A stretch of DNA of 64,000 nt from an uncultured Oscillospiraceae bacterium (lineage in GTDB: Bacteria > Bacillota > Clostridia > Oscillospirales > Oscillospiraceae). The notes beneath the pieces were generated by a model. The model saw only the letters and a program-made list of their open reading frames with translations. It was not told where the DNA came from and did not search any database. Below are positions 33,750 through 43,606 of this stretch, in pieces. The position numbers and the translations under genes are program-made. The DNA is taken from assembly GCA_934667095.1 (NCBI GenBank), contig CAKULE010000010.1:1-64000 (forward strand), in the 5' to 3' direction. The number at the start of each line of letters is the position of its first letter. Within the stretch, counting starts at the first letter, position 1.

Positions 33750-34301
33750 TTACAGGACTTTATAGCTCTTGCAGAGGAAGATCATATAGAGCACATAGCC
33801 CACCAACTGGGCAATGATCAGGACGATGGCCACGATCCCGGCCACGAGATTCAGAATGGGGATCAGGACGAGGAGCCGCACAACCACGGTCACGAGGGCG
33901 CAGATCAGATAGATCAGCCACACAGTGCGGCCCTTGGCGGACTGCTCCTCCTGCCCCACGGCGTGGAGCAGGTTGGCCGTGGTGGTGCAGACATAGTAGA
34001 CCACGGCCAGACCGAGGACGGTGTTGGCAATGCTCAGCAGGCTCTTCAGCAGGCTGCCGTCTTTGCAGAAGGCGGAGATCAGGTTGACCACGACCTCGGC
34101 GATCGTCAGGTAGAAGGCGGTACGGTAGCCCTCGTCGTCACCAGCGGCCTTGAACAGACCGTAGGCGGTCAGCACGGGGCCCACGATGCACAGGATCACG
34201 CCGATCACAGAGGCCAGGGACAGGAAAATGCCGACCAGGGAGATGATCTCCCCGTAGAACATCAGCTTCAGGCCGTCCGCGGCCATGGGATAGCTCTTCA
34301 T
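33750..34301 (-). CDS. Multi-spanning membrane protein of unknown function
   Basis: 183 residues with about five membrane segments (LVGIFLSLASVIGVILCIVG, FYLTIAEVVVNLISAF, LVTVVVRLLVLIPIL, LIIAQLVGYVLYMIFL) and short polar loops. No recognised motif. ATG with AGGAGG-type site. It follows the MscS gene by 42 bases and probably shares its transcript, so a role in osmotic or envelope stress is possible but unproven. Confidence 0.75.
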   Translation of the reverse strand: MKSYPMAADGLKLMFYGEIISLVGIFLSLASVIGVILCIVGPVLTAYGLFKAAGDDEGYRTAFYLTIAEVVVNLISAFCKDGSLLKSLLSIANTVLGLAVVYYVCTTTANLLHAVGQEEQSAKGRTVWLIYLICALVTVVVRLLVLIPILNLVAGIVAIVLIIAQLVGYVLYMIFLCKSYKVL

Positions 34302-34343
34302 AAAATAACTTCCTCCTTGAATTTCTCTTACTCTGAATTTCCC

Positions 34344-35159
34344 TTACTCTTTTACCATATGCACATTGACATGAGGATAGGTCATTTCGATGCCGGCCCG
34401 GTCAAAGGCGGGCTTCATGCCATCCAGCAGGTCAAAATACACATCCCAGAAGTCGGCGCTGGCACACCAGACCCGCACCACGTACTCGATAGCGTTGTCG
34501 CCGTAGTTGCTCACCCGGACCGTGGGGGCGGGATCGCTGAGCGTGCCGGGGGTGGATCGGATCAGGCCCAGCAGGGTCTTCTCCACCAGCTCCACAGGCG
34601 CATCGTAGGAGGCGCTGACCTTGTGCTCTACCCGGCGGGTGGGCTGGCTGGAGTAGTTTGTGATGGTGGCGCCGATGACAGCGCTGTTGGGCAGCTGGAT
34701 CAGCTTGTTGTCCGGGGTGAGGAGCTTGGTGTAGAACAGGCCCATGTCCTGCACGGTGCCGGAGCAGCCGCCGCACTCCACGAAGTCGCCCTCCTGAAAA
34801 GGCTTGGACGCGATGAGCTGCACTCCGCCGGCCACATTCCCGAGGAAATTCTGCACTGCCAGCGAGACGGCCAAGCCGGCCACAGAGAGGACGGCCACCA
34901 GAGAGGTCACGGGGATGTTCAGGTAGCCCATGATGATGATCACGGCAATGAACAGCAGGACCAGCTTGACGGTGAAGCGGATCATCTTTTTGATCTTATG
35001 GTCCAGCTCGGACCTGGACAGGCCCTGATCCAGCAGCTTCAGGACCAGCTTGATGGCCACCAGACAGAGCACGGCCAGCAGGACCGCCCACAGGAGCTTG
35101 CCGAGGGCAAAGCCGGCGATCTGGGTGGCGAGCAAATCTTTCACAGAAAGTGCCTCCAA
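34344..35159 (-). CDS. mscS: Small-conductance mechanosensitive channel MscS family
   Basis: 271 residues, the size of classical MscS. Three membrane segments, with the pore-lining helix VLSVAGLAVSLAVQNFLGNVAGGV, then the beta domain (KPFQEGDFVE, LITPD-like LLTPDNKLIQLPNSAV) and a C-terminal alpha/beta domain. It releases solutes on hypo-osmotic shock. Confidence 0.95.
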   Translation of the reverse strand: MEALSVKDLLATQIAGFALGKLLWAVLLAVLCLVAIKLVLKLLDQGLSRSELDHKIKKMIRFTVKLVLLFIAVIIIMGYLNIPVTSLVAVLSVAGLAVSLAVQNFLGNVAGGVQLIASKPFQEGDFVECGGCSGTVQDMGLFYTKLLTPDNKLIQLPNSAVIGATITNYSSQPTRRVEHKVSASYDAPVELVEKTLLGLIRSTPGTLSDPAPTVRVSNYGDNAIEYVVRVWCASADFWDVYFDLLDGMKPAFDRAGIEMTYPHVNVHMVKE

Positions 35160-35180
35160 TACGAGAAAATATCGAGGAAG

Positions 35181-35209
35181 ATTGTATCACAACGTGGGGA
35201 AAAAGGCAA
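35181..35209 (-). promoter_or_regulatory. Promoter of the MscS gene
   Basis: Minus strand TTGCCT, 17 bases, TACAAT. Confidence 0.7.
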
Positions 35210-35227
35210 GCGGGTGCAGCAAAAAAG

Positions 35228-35333
35228 GGGCGGCCGCAAAAAGCCCCCCGGCCCTGCTGGGCCGGGGGGGCTTGGGAAAGTAATTTTACAAATTACTCGT
35301 CGATCTCGATGACGACGCCGGAACCAACGGTGC
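35228..35333 (-). pseudogene. Duplicated tail of tuf with terminator
   Basis: 106 bases nearly identical to 35461-35566. It encodes on the minus strand only the last 13-14 residues of EF-Tu (TVGSGVVIEIDE and stop), with Cys in place of the Arg before TVGSG, followed by a copy of the terminator. Differences are an A5/A6 and a G7/G6 run. The 127 bases between the copies show no gene. Confidence 0.85.
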
Positions 35334-35460
35334 AGCCAGCCCCAGACGGCGTTCGCCGTCCGGGGGCCCCATGATTGAATCCAAACCGTCGGAAATGAAT
35401 TCCGCCGGTTTCAAGGTTTTGCTGCGCAAAACGCTTGGACGGCGCAGTCCGCGCCGAGGA

Positions 35461-35525
35461 GGGCGGCCGCAAAAAAGCCCCCCGGCCCTGCTGGGCCGGG
35501 GGGCTTGGGAAAGTAATTTTACAAA
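35461..35525 (-). terminator. Terminator of the str operon
   Basis: AAGCCCCCCGGCCC TGCT GGGCCGGGGGGCTT stem, T-run on the minus strand; an identical design ends the duplicated tail at 35238-35272. Confidence 0.88.
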
Positions 35526-36728
<1,203 letters not shown>

Positions 36729-36850
36729 TTTGAGTTTCCTCCTTGTACTGTCTGAAATTTAAATTTAGTCTGCTTAGAGGCCCATTGATGGACCTATTTT
36801 ATCTCATGCCGGGAGAAATTGCAAGAGCCATTTCCCCTTGGGAGACATGC

Positions 36851-38962
36851 TCAGCCCTCGTCCTTGTGGCCGCGCTGAGCGATGATCTTGTCGGCAATGC
36901 TCTTGGGGATCTCCACGTAGCTGTGGGGCTCCATGGTGTACTGACCGCGGCCCTGAGTGGAGGAGCGCAGGTCGGTGGCATAGCCGAACATGTTGGCAAG
37001 AGGCACCAGAGCGTCCACCTGAGTGGCGCCGGGGCGGCTCTCCTGACCCTGAATCTGACCGCGGCGGGAGTTCAGGTCGCCGATGACGTTGCCCAGATAC
37101 TCGTCAGGCACGATGACGGAGACCTTCATCATGGGCTCCAGCAGGCAGGGATTCGCCTTGCGGCAGGCCTCCTTGAAGGCCATGGAGCCGGCGATCTTAA
37201 AGGCCATCTCGGAGGAGTCCACCTCGTGGTAGGAGCCGAAGGTCAGATGGACCTTCACGTCCACAACGGGGTAGCCAGCCAGAACGCCGGACTGCATGGC
37301 GCCCTGAATACCAGCGTCGATGGCGGGGATATACTCCTTGGGAATGACGCCGCCGGTGATCTCATTGAGGAACTCATAGCCCTTGCCGGACTCGTTGGGT
37401 TCCACAGTGATGCGGCAGTGGCCGTACTGGCCCTTACCGCCGGACTGACGGGCATACTTGGTATCCTGCTCGACGGACTTCTTGATGGTCTCCTTATAGG
37501 CGACCTGAGGCGCGCCCACGTTGGCCTCGACCTTGTACTCACGGAGCAGACGGTCAACGATGATCTCCAGATGGAGCTCGCCCATACCGGCGATGATGGT
37601 CTGGCCGGTCTCCTCGTCGGTGTAGGTCTTGAAGGTGGGGTCCTCCTCGGCCAGCTTCATCAGGGCGATGCCCATCTTCTCCTGGCCAGCCTTGGTCTTG
37701 GGCTCGATAGCCACGCGGATAACGGGCTCGGGGAACTCCATGGACTCCAGAATGATGGGAGCCTTCTCGTCGCACAGGGTATCGCCGGTGGTGGAGTTTT
37801 TCAGGCCGACCACGGCGGCGATGTCGCCGGAGAAGACCTCTTCGATGTCCTCACGGTGATTGGCGTGCATCTGGAGGATACGGCCAATGCGCTCCTTCAC
37901 CTTCTTGGTGGAGTTGAGCACAGTGGAGCCGGATACCAGAGTACCGGAATACACACGGATGAAGGACAGACGGCCCACAAAGGGGTCGGTCATAATCTTG
38001 AAGGCCAGAGCGGAGAAGGGGGCGCTGTCGTCGGCGGGACGCTCGTCCTCCTCCTCGGTGTCGGGATTGGTGCCCTTGATGGCCGGGATGTCCAGCGGGG
38101 AGGGCATATAATCCACGATAGCGTCCAGCAGCTTCTGAACGCCCTTGTTGCGGTAAGAAGTACCGCAGACCACGGGGACCATCAGGTTGTCGATGGTGCC
38201 GCGGCGGATGACTTTGCGGATCAGGTCGGTGGGGATCTCCTTCTCCTCCAGGGCCAGCTCCATAATCTCATCATCCAAATCGGCGCAGGCGTCGATCAGC
38301 TTGGTGCGATACTCCTGAGCAAGCTCCATCATATCCTCGGGGATGGCCTCCACGCGCATGTCCTTGCCCATCTCATCGTAGTAGATGTCGGCGTCCATCT
38401 CCACCAGGTCGATGATGCCGCGGAAGGTATCCTCGGAGCCGATGGGGAGCTGGATGGGGACAGCGTTGCACTTCAGACGGTCATGGATCATGTGCAGAAC
38501 ATTGTAGAAGTCTGCACCCATGATGTCCATCTTGTTGACGTAGATCATACGGGGGACCTTATAGTGGTCCGCCTGACGCCACACAGTCTCGGACTGGGGC
38601 TCCACGCCGCCCTTGGCGCACATGACGGTCACAGAGCCGTCCAGCACGCGCAGGGAACGCTCCACCTCGACGGTAAAGTCCACGTGGCCCGGAGTATCAA
38701 TGATGTTGATACGGGTCTGGGGAAACTGGTTGGCAGTTCCCTTCCAGAAACAGGTGGTAGCGGCGGAGGTAATGGTGATGCCGCGCTCCTGCTCCTGAGC
38801 CATCCAGTCCATGGTGGCAGTGCCGTCATGGGTCTCACCGATCTTGTAGTTGACACCGGTGTAGTACAGGATACGCTCGGTCGTGGTGGTCTTACCGGCG
38901 TCGATGTGGGCCATGATGCCGATATTTCTGGTGTTGGCCAGAGATGTTTTTCTGTTTGCCAT
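36851..38962 (-). CDS. fusA: Elongation factor G
   Basis: 703 residues. G1 AHIDAGKTTTTERIL, G3 DTPGHVDF, NKMD, and domains II-V complete (the QSGGKGQYGHC region in domain IV). It catalyses translocation on the ribosome. 18 bases after rpsG. Confidence 0.99.
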   Translation of the reverse strand: MANRKTSLANTRNIGIMAHIDAGKTTTTERILYYTGVNYKIGETHDGTATMDWMAQEQERGITITSAATTCFWKGTANQFPQTRINIIDTPGHVDFTVEVERSLRVLDGSVTVMCAKGGVEPQSETVWRQADHYKVPRMIYVNKMDIMGADFYNVLHMIHDRLKCNAVPIQLPIGSEDTFRGIIDLVEMDADIYYDEMGKDMRVEAIPEDMMELAQEYRTKLIDACADLDDEIMELALEEKEIPTDLIRKVIRRGTIDNLMVPVVCGTSYRNKGVQKLLDAIVDYMPSPLDIPAIKGTNPDTEEEDERPADDSAPFSALAFKIMTDPFVGRLSFIRVYSGTLVSGSTVLNSTKKVKERIGRILQMHANHREDIEEVFSGDIAAVVGLKNSTTGDTLCDEKAPIILESMEFPEPVIRVAIEPKTKAGQEKMGIALMKLAEEDPTFKTYTDEETGQTIIAGMGELHLEIIVDRLLREYKVEANVGAPQVAYKETIKKSVEQDTKYARQSGGKGQYGHCRITVEPNESGKGYEFLNEITGGVIPKEYIPAIDAGIQGAMQSGVLAGYPVVDVKVHLTFGSYHEVDSSEMAFKIAGSMAFKEACRKANPCLLEPMMKVSVIVPDEYLGNVIGDLNSRRGQIQGQESRPGATQVDALVPLANMFGYATDLRSSTQGRGQYTMEPHSYVEIPKSIADKIIAQRGHKDEG

Positions 38963-38980
38963 GTTACCTCTCCAACTCGA

Positions 38981-39451
38981 TTACCAACGGTAGTGGGCAA
39001 ACGCCTTGTTTGCCTCAGCCATCTTGTGGGTATCCTCGCGCTTCTTGACAGCGGAGCCGGTGTTGTTGGCAGCGTCCATCAGCTCGGCGGCCAGACGCTC
39101 CTTCATGGTCTTCTCGCCGCGGTTGCGGGAGTAAGTGGTCAGCCAGCGCAGGCCAAGGGTCTGACGGCGCTCGGGGCGGACCTCCATGGGCACCTGATAG
39201 GTGGAGCCGCCCACACGGCGGGACTTGGTCTCCAGAGACGGCATGATGTTCTCCATGGCAGCATGGAAGACATCAAGGGGCTCCTGACCAGTCTTTTCCT
39301 TGATGATGTCGAACGCACCGTAGACGACCTTCTGGGCGACGCCCTTCTTGCCGTCGAGCATGATGCTGTTCACGAGCTTAGTGACTAAGACGGAATTATA
39401 CAGCGGATCCGGCAGGACTTCCCGCTTGGGTACGTTTCCTCTTCTGGGCAC
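38981..39451 (-). CDS. rpsG: 30S ribosomal protein S7
   Basis: 156 residues, starting MPRRGNVPKREVLPDP, with GGSTYQVPMEV and ending AFAHYRW as in Gram-positive S7. It binds the 3' major domain of 16S rRNA. Confidence 0.99.
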   Translation of the reverse strand: MPRRGNVPKREVLPDPLYNSVLVTKLVNSIMLDGKKGVAQKVVYGAFDIIKEKTGQEPLDVFHAAMENIMPSLETKSRRVGGSTYQVPMEVRPERRQTLGLRWLTTYSRNRGEKTMKERLAAELMDAANNTGSAVKKREDTHKMAEANKAFAHYRW

Positions 39452-39615
39452 TTTGCTTCCCTCCTTCTTATGAAATAGAAATCATAGGTACTCAGGCTGT
39501 GTGCAGCCTGTGTAATGCCTGTCCGAGGCCGACCCATATTTATATGGTATCAACGCTCGGCAAGGCAGCTTGCCTTGCGCAAACGCACAATGCAATTCAG
39601 TTGGGCAGAAGAAGC

Positions 39616-40059
39616 TTACTTCTTCTTGGCGGCAACGCCGCCCTTGCCGGCCTTGGGCCGCTTGGCGCCGTACTTGGAACGGCCCTGCATACGGCCGTTG
39701 ACGCCCTGAGTGTCCAGAGTGCCGCGAATGATGTGGTAACGGACGCCGGGGAGGTCCTTAACACGGCCGCCGCGGATCATGACCACAGAGTGCTCCTGCA
39801 GGTTATGGCCGATACCGGGAATGTAGGCAGTGACCTCGTAGCCATTGGTCAGACGCACACGGGCGATCTTACGCAGAGCGGAGTTCGGCTTCTTAGGAGT
39901 GGAAGTACGAACGGCAGTGCAGACGCCGCGCTTCTGAGGGGAGGGCAGGTCGGTCTCCTTGTTCTTCAGGGTGTTCAGACCATGCTGCATGGCGGGGGAG
40001 GTGGACTTGTAGGTCACCTTCTCGCGACCCTTGCGCACCAGTTGGTTAAAAGTAGGCAT
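39616..40059 (-). CDS. rpsL: 30S ribosomal protein S12
   Basis: 147 residues. It has PTFNQLVRKGREKV, TPKKPNSALRK (the decoding loop, with the Lys of streptomycin-sensitive strains) and the GVRYHIIRGTLDTQGV end. A 160-base spacer with a GCAAGGCA/TGCCTTGC hairpin separates it from rpsG. Confidence 0.99.
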   Translation of the reverse strand: MPTFNQLVRKGREKVTYKSTSPAMQHGLNTLKNKETDLPSPQKRGVCTAVRTSTPKKPNSALRKIARVRLTNGYEVTAYIPGIGHNLQEHSVVMIRGGRVKDLPGVRYHIIRGTLDTQGVNGRMQGRSKYGAKRPKAGKGGVAAKKK

Positions 40060-40130
40060 GATGTTCCTCCTTTCAATAAATATATATTTTAACGAATCGC
40101 CCGGAGACTATTCGCTAAAACCGGAAAAAT

Positions 40131-40370
40131 TTACACGGAGGCGGCCACGGCGGCCCCCACGGCGATCTGGCAGGCCCGGCCCAGCTCACGCATGTGCTCG
40201 GTCCACACCACGGGGACGTTCTTTTCGCCGGCCAGCTGCTCCAGCGGCTCGGTCAGGGCGGGGTCAGCGTCACGGGCCAGAAAAATGGCCTTGGCGCGCC
40301 CATCGTTCAGCGCACGGCGGGTCTGCTTGGCGCCGACCACGTTATCGCCTTGTTCCAGTTGGGTCAGCAC
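40131..40370 (-). CDS. L7Ae-family ribosomal protein (YbxF type)
   Basis: 79 residues, GTG start behind AAGGAGG. The L7Ae/L30e fold is seen in VVGAKQTRRALNDGRAKAIFLARDADPAL. In Firmicutes this kink-turn-binding protein regularly stands before rpsL. First gene of the str operon here. Confidence 0.92.
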   Translation of the reverse strand: MLTQLEQGDNVVGAKQTRRALNDGRAKAIFLARDADPALTEPLEQLAGEKNVPVVWTEHMRELGRACQIAVGAAVAASV

Positions 40371-40409
40371 GGCAGAGACCTCCTTTTAGACATATCAGCG
40401 CAATTTGGA

Positions 40410-40438
40410 ATTATAGCATAGCCGGCAAGCCCCGTCAA
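40410..40438 (-). promoter_or_regulatory. Promoter of the str operon
   Basis: Minus strand TTGACG, 17 bases, TATAAT; 40 bases before the L7Ae-like start. Confidence 0.9.
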
Positions 40439-40478
40439 GCGGTTTCGGGACTTATTTTACGATATTTTATCCCATCCC

Positions 40479-40507
40479 TTGCAAAACGCCGCAAAGGGCT
40501 CTATAAT
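40479..40507 (+). promoter_or_regulatory. Promoter of gltX
   Basis: TTGCAA, 17 bases, TATAAT; 34 bases before the ATG. Confidence 0.88.
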
Positions 40508-40541
40508 GTAGACGAAATTACAGCCAACGGAGGTTTTTCAT

Positions 40542-42029
40542 ATGGCTTTGGACATGCAGTGGTTCGACGAGATGGAGGCCCGCATCCCCCACGGGAAGGT
40601 ACGCACCCGCTTCGCCCCCTCCCCCACCGGGTACATGCACGTGGGCAACCTGCGCACCGCGCTCTACACCTGGCTCATCGCCCGCAATGCCGGGGGCACC
40701 TTCATCCTGCGCATTGAGGACACCGATCAGGGCCGGCTGGTGGAGGGCGCCACCGACGTGATCTACCGCACGCTGGAGGAATGCCATCTGGACCACGACG
40801 AGGGCCCCGACGTGGGCGGCCCCGTGGGCCCCTATATCCAGTCTGAGCGGCGGGACCTGTACGGCAAATACGCCAAGCTGCTGGTGGAACGGGGCCACGC
40901 CTACTACTGCTTCTGCGAGAAGGCGGAGAGCGAGGAGGACTCCGGGGAGTTCGACCGGGGGGACGACCCCTGCCGGGACCTCTCCCCCGCCGAGGTGGAG
41001 GAGAAGCTGGCCGCCGGCCTGCCCTACGTCATCCGCCAGCGCATCCCCCGGGAGGGCTCTACCACCTTCCACGACATTTCTTTCGGCGACATCACCGTGC
41101 CCAACAAGGACCTGGACGATCAGGTGCTGCTGAAGCGGGACGGCCTGCCCACCTATAACTTCGCCAACGTGGTGGACGACCACCTGATGGGCATCACCCA
41201 CGTGGTGCGGGGCAGCGAGTACCTCTCCTCCGCTCCCAAGTATGACCTGCTGTATCAGGGCTTCGGCTGGGAGGTGCCCACCTATGTCCACTGCTCCCCC
41301 GTCATGCGGGACGCCCAGCACAAGATGTCCAAGCGCCACGGCGACCCCTCCTACGAGGACCTGAAGGCGCAGGGCTACCTCACCGACGCCATTCTGAACT
41401 ACGTGGCCCTGCTGGGCTGGTCCCCCAAGGGAGAGAAGTCCGAGGAGGAGTTCTTTACGCTGGACGAGCTGGCAGCCGCCTTCGATCTGGCGGGCATCTC
41501 CAAGTCCCCCGCCATCTTCGACATCGACAAGCTGACCTATTTCAACGCCCACTATCTGCGCACCATGGCCCCCGAGGACTTCGCCAGGGCGGCCGAGCCC
41601 TACATCCGGCAGGCTGTGAAGGACCCCGCCTACGATGCGGCAGAGATTGCAGCCCTGCTGCAGGCCCGGTGCGAAAAGCTCACCGACATCCCCGAGAAGG
41701 TGGACTTCTTCGACACTCTGCCCGAGTACGGCGCGGACCTGTACACCAACAAGAAGTCCAAGACCGACTCCGCCGTGTCTCTGAACATGCTGGAGAAGAC
41801 CCGGCCGGTGCTGGCCGCCCTGCCCAGCTGGGATCAGGACAGCATTCACGATGCGCTGGTAGGGCTGGCCGAGGAGCTGGGCGTGAAGAACGCCACCCTC
41901 ATGTGGCCCCTGCGCATCGCCGTGGCCGGCAAGGCCGTCACCCCCGGCGGCGCGGTGGAGCTGTGCCGCATCCTCGGGAAGGATGAGGTCCTGCGCCGCA
42001 TGGACCTCGGCATGGAAAAGTTGAAATAA
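40542..42029 (+). CDS. gltX: Glutamyl-tRNA synthetase
   Basis: 495 residues. The class I HIGH element appears as PSPTGYMHVGN (residues 26-36), and KMSKR is at 261-265. The anticodon-binding C-terminal domain is present. It charges tRNA-Glu and, in bacteria without GlnRS, tRNA-Gln for later amidation; no glnS is in this window. ATG behind GGAGG. Confidence 0.97.
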   Translation: MALDMQWFDEMEARIPHGKVRTRFAPSPTGYMHVGNLRTALYTWLIARNAGGTFILRIEDTDQGRLVEGATDVIYRTLEECHLDHDEGPDVGGPVGPYIQSERRDLYGKYAKLLVERGHAYYCFCEKAESEEDSGEFDRGDDPCRDLSPAEVEEKLAAGLPYVIRQRIPREGSTTFHDISFGDITVPNKDLDDQVLLKRDGLPTYNFANVVDDHLMGITHVVRGSEYLSSAPKYDLLYQGFGWEVPTYVHCSPVMRDAQHKMSKRHGDPSYEDLKAQGYLTDAILNYVALLGWSPKGEKSEEEFFTLDELAAAFDLAGISKSPAIFDIDKLTYFNAHYLRTMAPEDFARAAEPYIRQAVKDPAYDAAEIAALLQARCEKLTDIPEKVDFFDTLPEYGADLYTNKKSKTDSAVSLNMLEKTRPVLAALPSWDQDSIHDALVGLAEELGVKNATLMWPLRIAVAGKAVTPGGAVELCRILGKDEVLRRMDLGMEKLK

Positions 42030-42040
42030 GCCCGTTTTGA

Positions 42041-42072
42041 AAGGGCCCCGCCGGTCTCCCGGCGGGGCCCTT
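42041..42072 (+). terminator. Terminator of gltX
   Basis: AAGGGCCCCGCC / GGCGGGGCCCTT stem. Confidence 0.82.
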
Positions 42073-42078
42073 CTGCAT

Positions 42079-42549
42079 TCAGTTGCGGGAGCACTTCTCC
42101 GCGTCGATGGACAGCACCACCATCAACGCCCGCAGGGCGTCGGCGGGGTCAGCCACGTCGATGACGTAGGTGTCTGTCCAGTGGAAGAGCTCCTTGGAGA
42201 TGACCGCCACCTCCCGGCCGGAGCCGTCAGTAATGGTGTAGTCCCACTCCATGAACTCCCCCTGAATGTCCCAGTCAAAGCCGTCGATGTAGTACCGGGG
42301 ACGGAAAAAAGAGAGCTCCTTCTGCAGGGTGCCCACCAGCACGTCCTGCTCATACAGCTCGAACTTGGGCAGAAGGGTAAGCACCCTCTGCTGGACGGTG
42401 CCGATGTGATACCCCTCCGGGTCCAGAATGTGCAGGCAGTGGCCCCAGCTCAGCTGGCCCTCCACAGTGTAGAGGACCCGCTCGTCCTCACCGTAGATGT
42501 CGTAGCTGTCGAACCACGAGAAAAATCGCTGCTTGAACAGAAGCTTCAT
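42079..42549 (-). CDS. LURP-one-related (YxjI-like) protein
   Basis: 156 residues of beta-strand pattern without membrane segment: KLLFKQRFFSWFDSYDIYGED, QLSWGHCLHILD, GEFMEWDYTITDGSG, DTYVIDVAD. This is the 12-stranded tubby-like barrel layout of LURP-one-related proteins. Function in bacteria is unknown. It is 13 bases downstream of the SGNH pseudogene and may share its transcript. Confidence 0.8.
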   Translation of the reverse strand: MKLLFKQRFFSWFDSYDIYGEDERVLYTVEGQLSWGHCLHILDPEGYHIGTVQQRVLTLLPKFELYEQDVLVGTLQKELSFFRPRYYIDGFDWDIQGEFMEWDYTITDGSGREVAVISKELFHWTDTYVIDVADPADALRALMVVLSIDAEKCSRN

Positions 42550-42562
42550 CGTATTTCCTCCT

Positions 42563-43594
42563 TTACCGCTCCCGCATGGGGGTCTCCAGCAGCTGGGCCA
42601 GATGATCTGCCCGGCTCTGCCACAGGGCGGCGTCCGTGCCGCTGGCGGTCAGGGCCAGGTGTTCCTCCTCCCAGGCGGCCAGGGCGGCGGTGAACTTCAC
42701 CGCGCCCACCAGGTTCAGGTGGAGGTCGTCGTAGAAGTCCACGGCCCTGTCCAGGCCGATGGCATCGAAGCGGTCCTCCTCGTTGAAGTCTACCACGAAG
42801 GCCCCCTCCAGCTCCGCCAGGCGGGCCTTGAGTGCGTCCATCTCCTCCGCCGGCATACGGGCCACCACCGGCGTCACGTAGAACACCGGGGTGATCCCCC
42901 GCTGGCGGCACAGTTCCCAGATCTTCTCCAGAAATTCGTAATTGCGCTCGATATTCTCCCAGTCCGGCTTCACGTTCCGGGTGTAGAATTCCCCCGCCGG
43001 GCGGTACTGGTTCAGATAGGTGTAGCCCGCCTTCAGGTCCGGCCCGTAGCCGCCCAGAGCATAGCGGAAGTCATCCCGGGTCAGTTCCTTCCAGCGGTCG
43101 TGATAGAACACCAGCGGGAACAGCAGGCCGGCGCGCAGTTCAGGCTCCGCCTCCTGGAAGGTGGCCTCCAGCCGGGCGCGGCCCCAGGGCATCATGCCCA
43201 CGTTGATCTTGGTGAAGCTGGTGTACCGGGGGTAGAACAGCCCCGTGATCTCCACGAACACTACTTGGGGCGACTGGGTCTTGAGGCACTCTTTCAAGTA
43301 ATAGTAACTCATGGGGAGGGTCTGCTCGCCGCCGGCCATGACGTAAGCGCTGAGTCCCGTCTCCCGCCAGAACTCCGCGGGGACCACGTCGCAGTAGGCC
43401 AGGGAACTGCCCAGCACCAGGGCGTCCACGGACTGCTCCGGTTCGGCCAGGTAGTGGCCTCAGGTGGAGCCGTAATTGTGCCGCTTCGGGGTGAGCAGCG
43501 CCGTGAGGAGGAGCAGGATCCCCGCCAGCAGCACCAGCGAGATCCCCAGGGCCAGCCACTCCCGCTTCAGCTTGGAACGCTGTTTTGTTTCCAT
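42563..43594 (-). pseudogene. SGNH/DltD-like partner of MBOAT acyltransferase, interrupted by TGA
   Basis: The frame opens at the ATG at 43594 (AAGGAGG): MKR-type basic start, membrane segment (LALGISLVLLAGILLLLTALL), then TGA at codon 45 (43460-43462) where TGG (Trp) would fit. After it the same frame runs on for 299 residues: LVLGSSLAYCD (SGNH Ser), VVFVEITG, and FYDDLHLNLVG (catalytic Asp/His). The TGA would leave the catalytic domain without its anchor. It is 12 bases after the MBOAT gene. A recent nonsense mutation is the simplest reading; sequencing error or read-through are alternatives. Confidence 0.78.
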
Positions 43595-43606
43595 GGGCCG
43601 CCCTCC

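Noticed and set aside
35228..35333. A second tuf gene
   Set aside because: Only the last 13-14 codons exist in this window; no upstream EF-Tu sequence.
43460..43462. Selenocysteine codon
   Set aside because: The site lies between a membrane anchor and the catalytic domain, Trp fits the context, and no selenocysteine element is recognisable; nonsense mutation is simpler.
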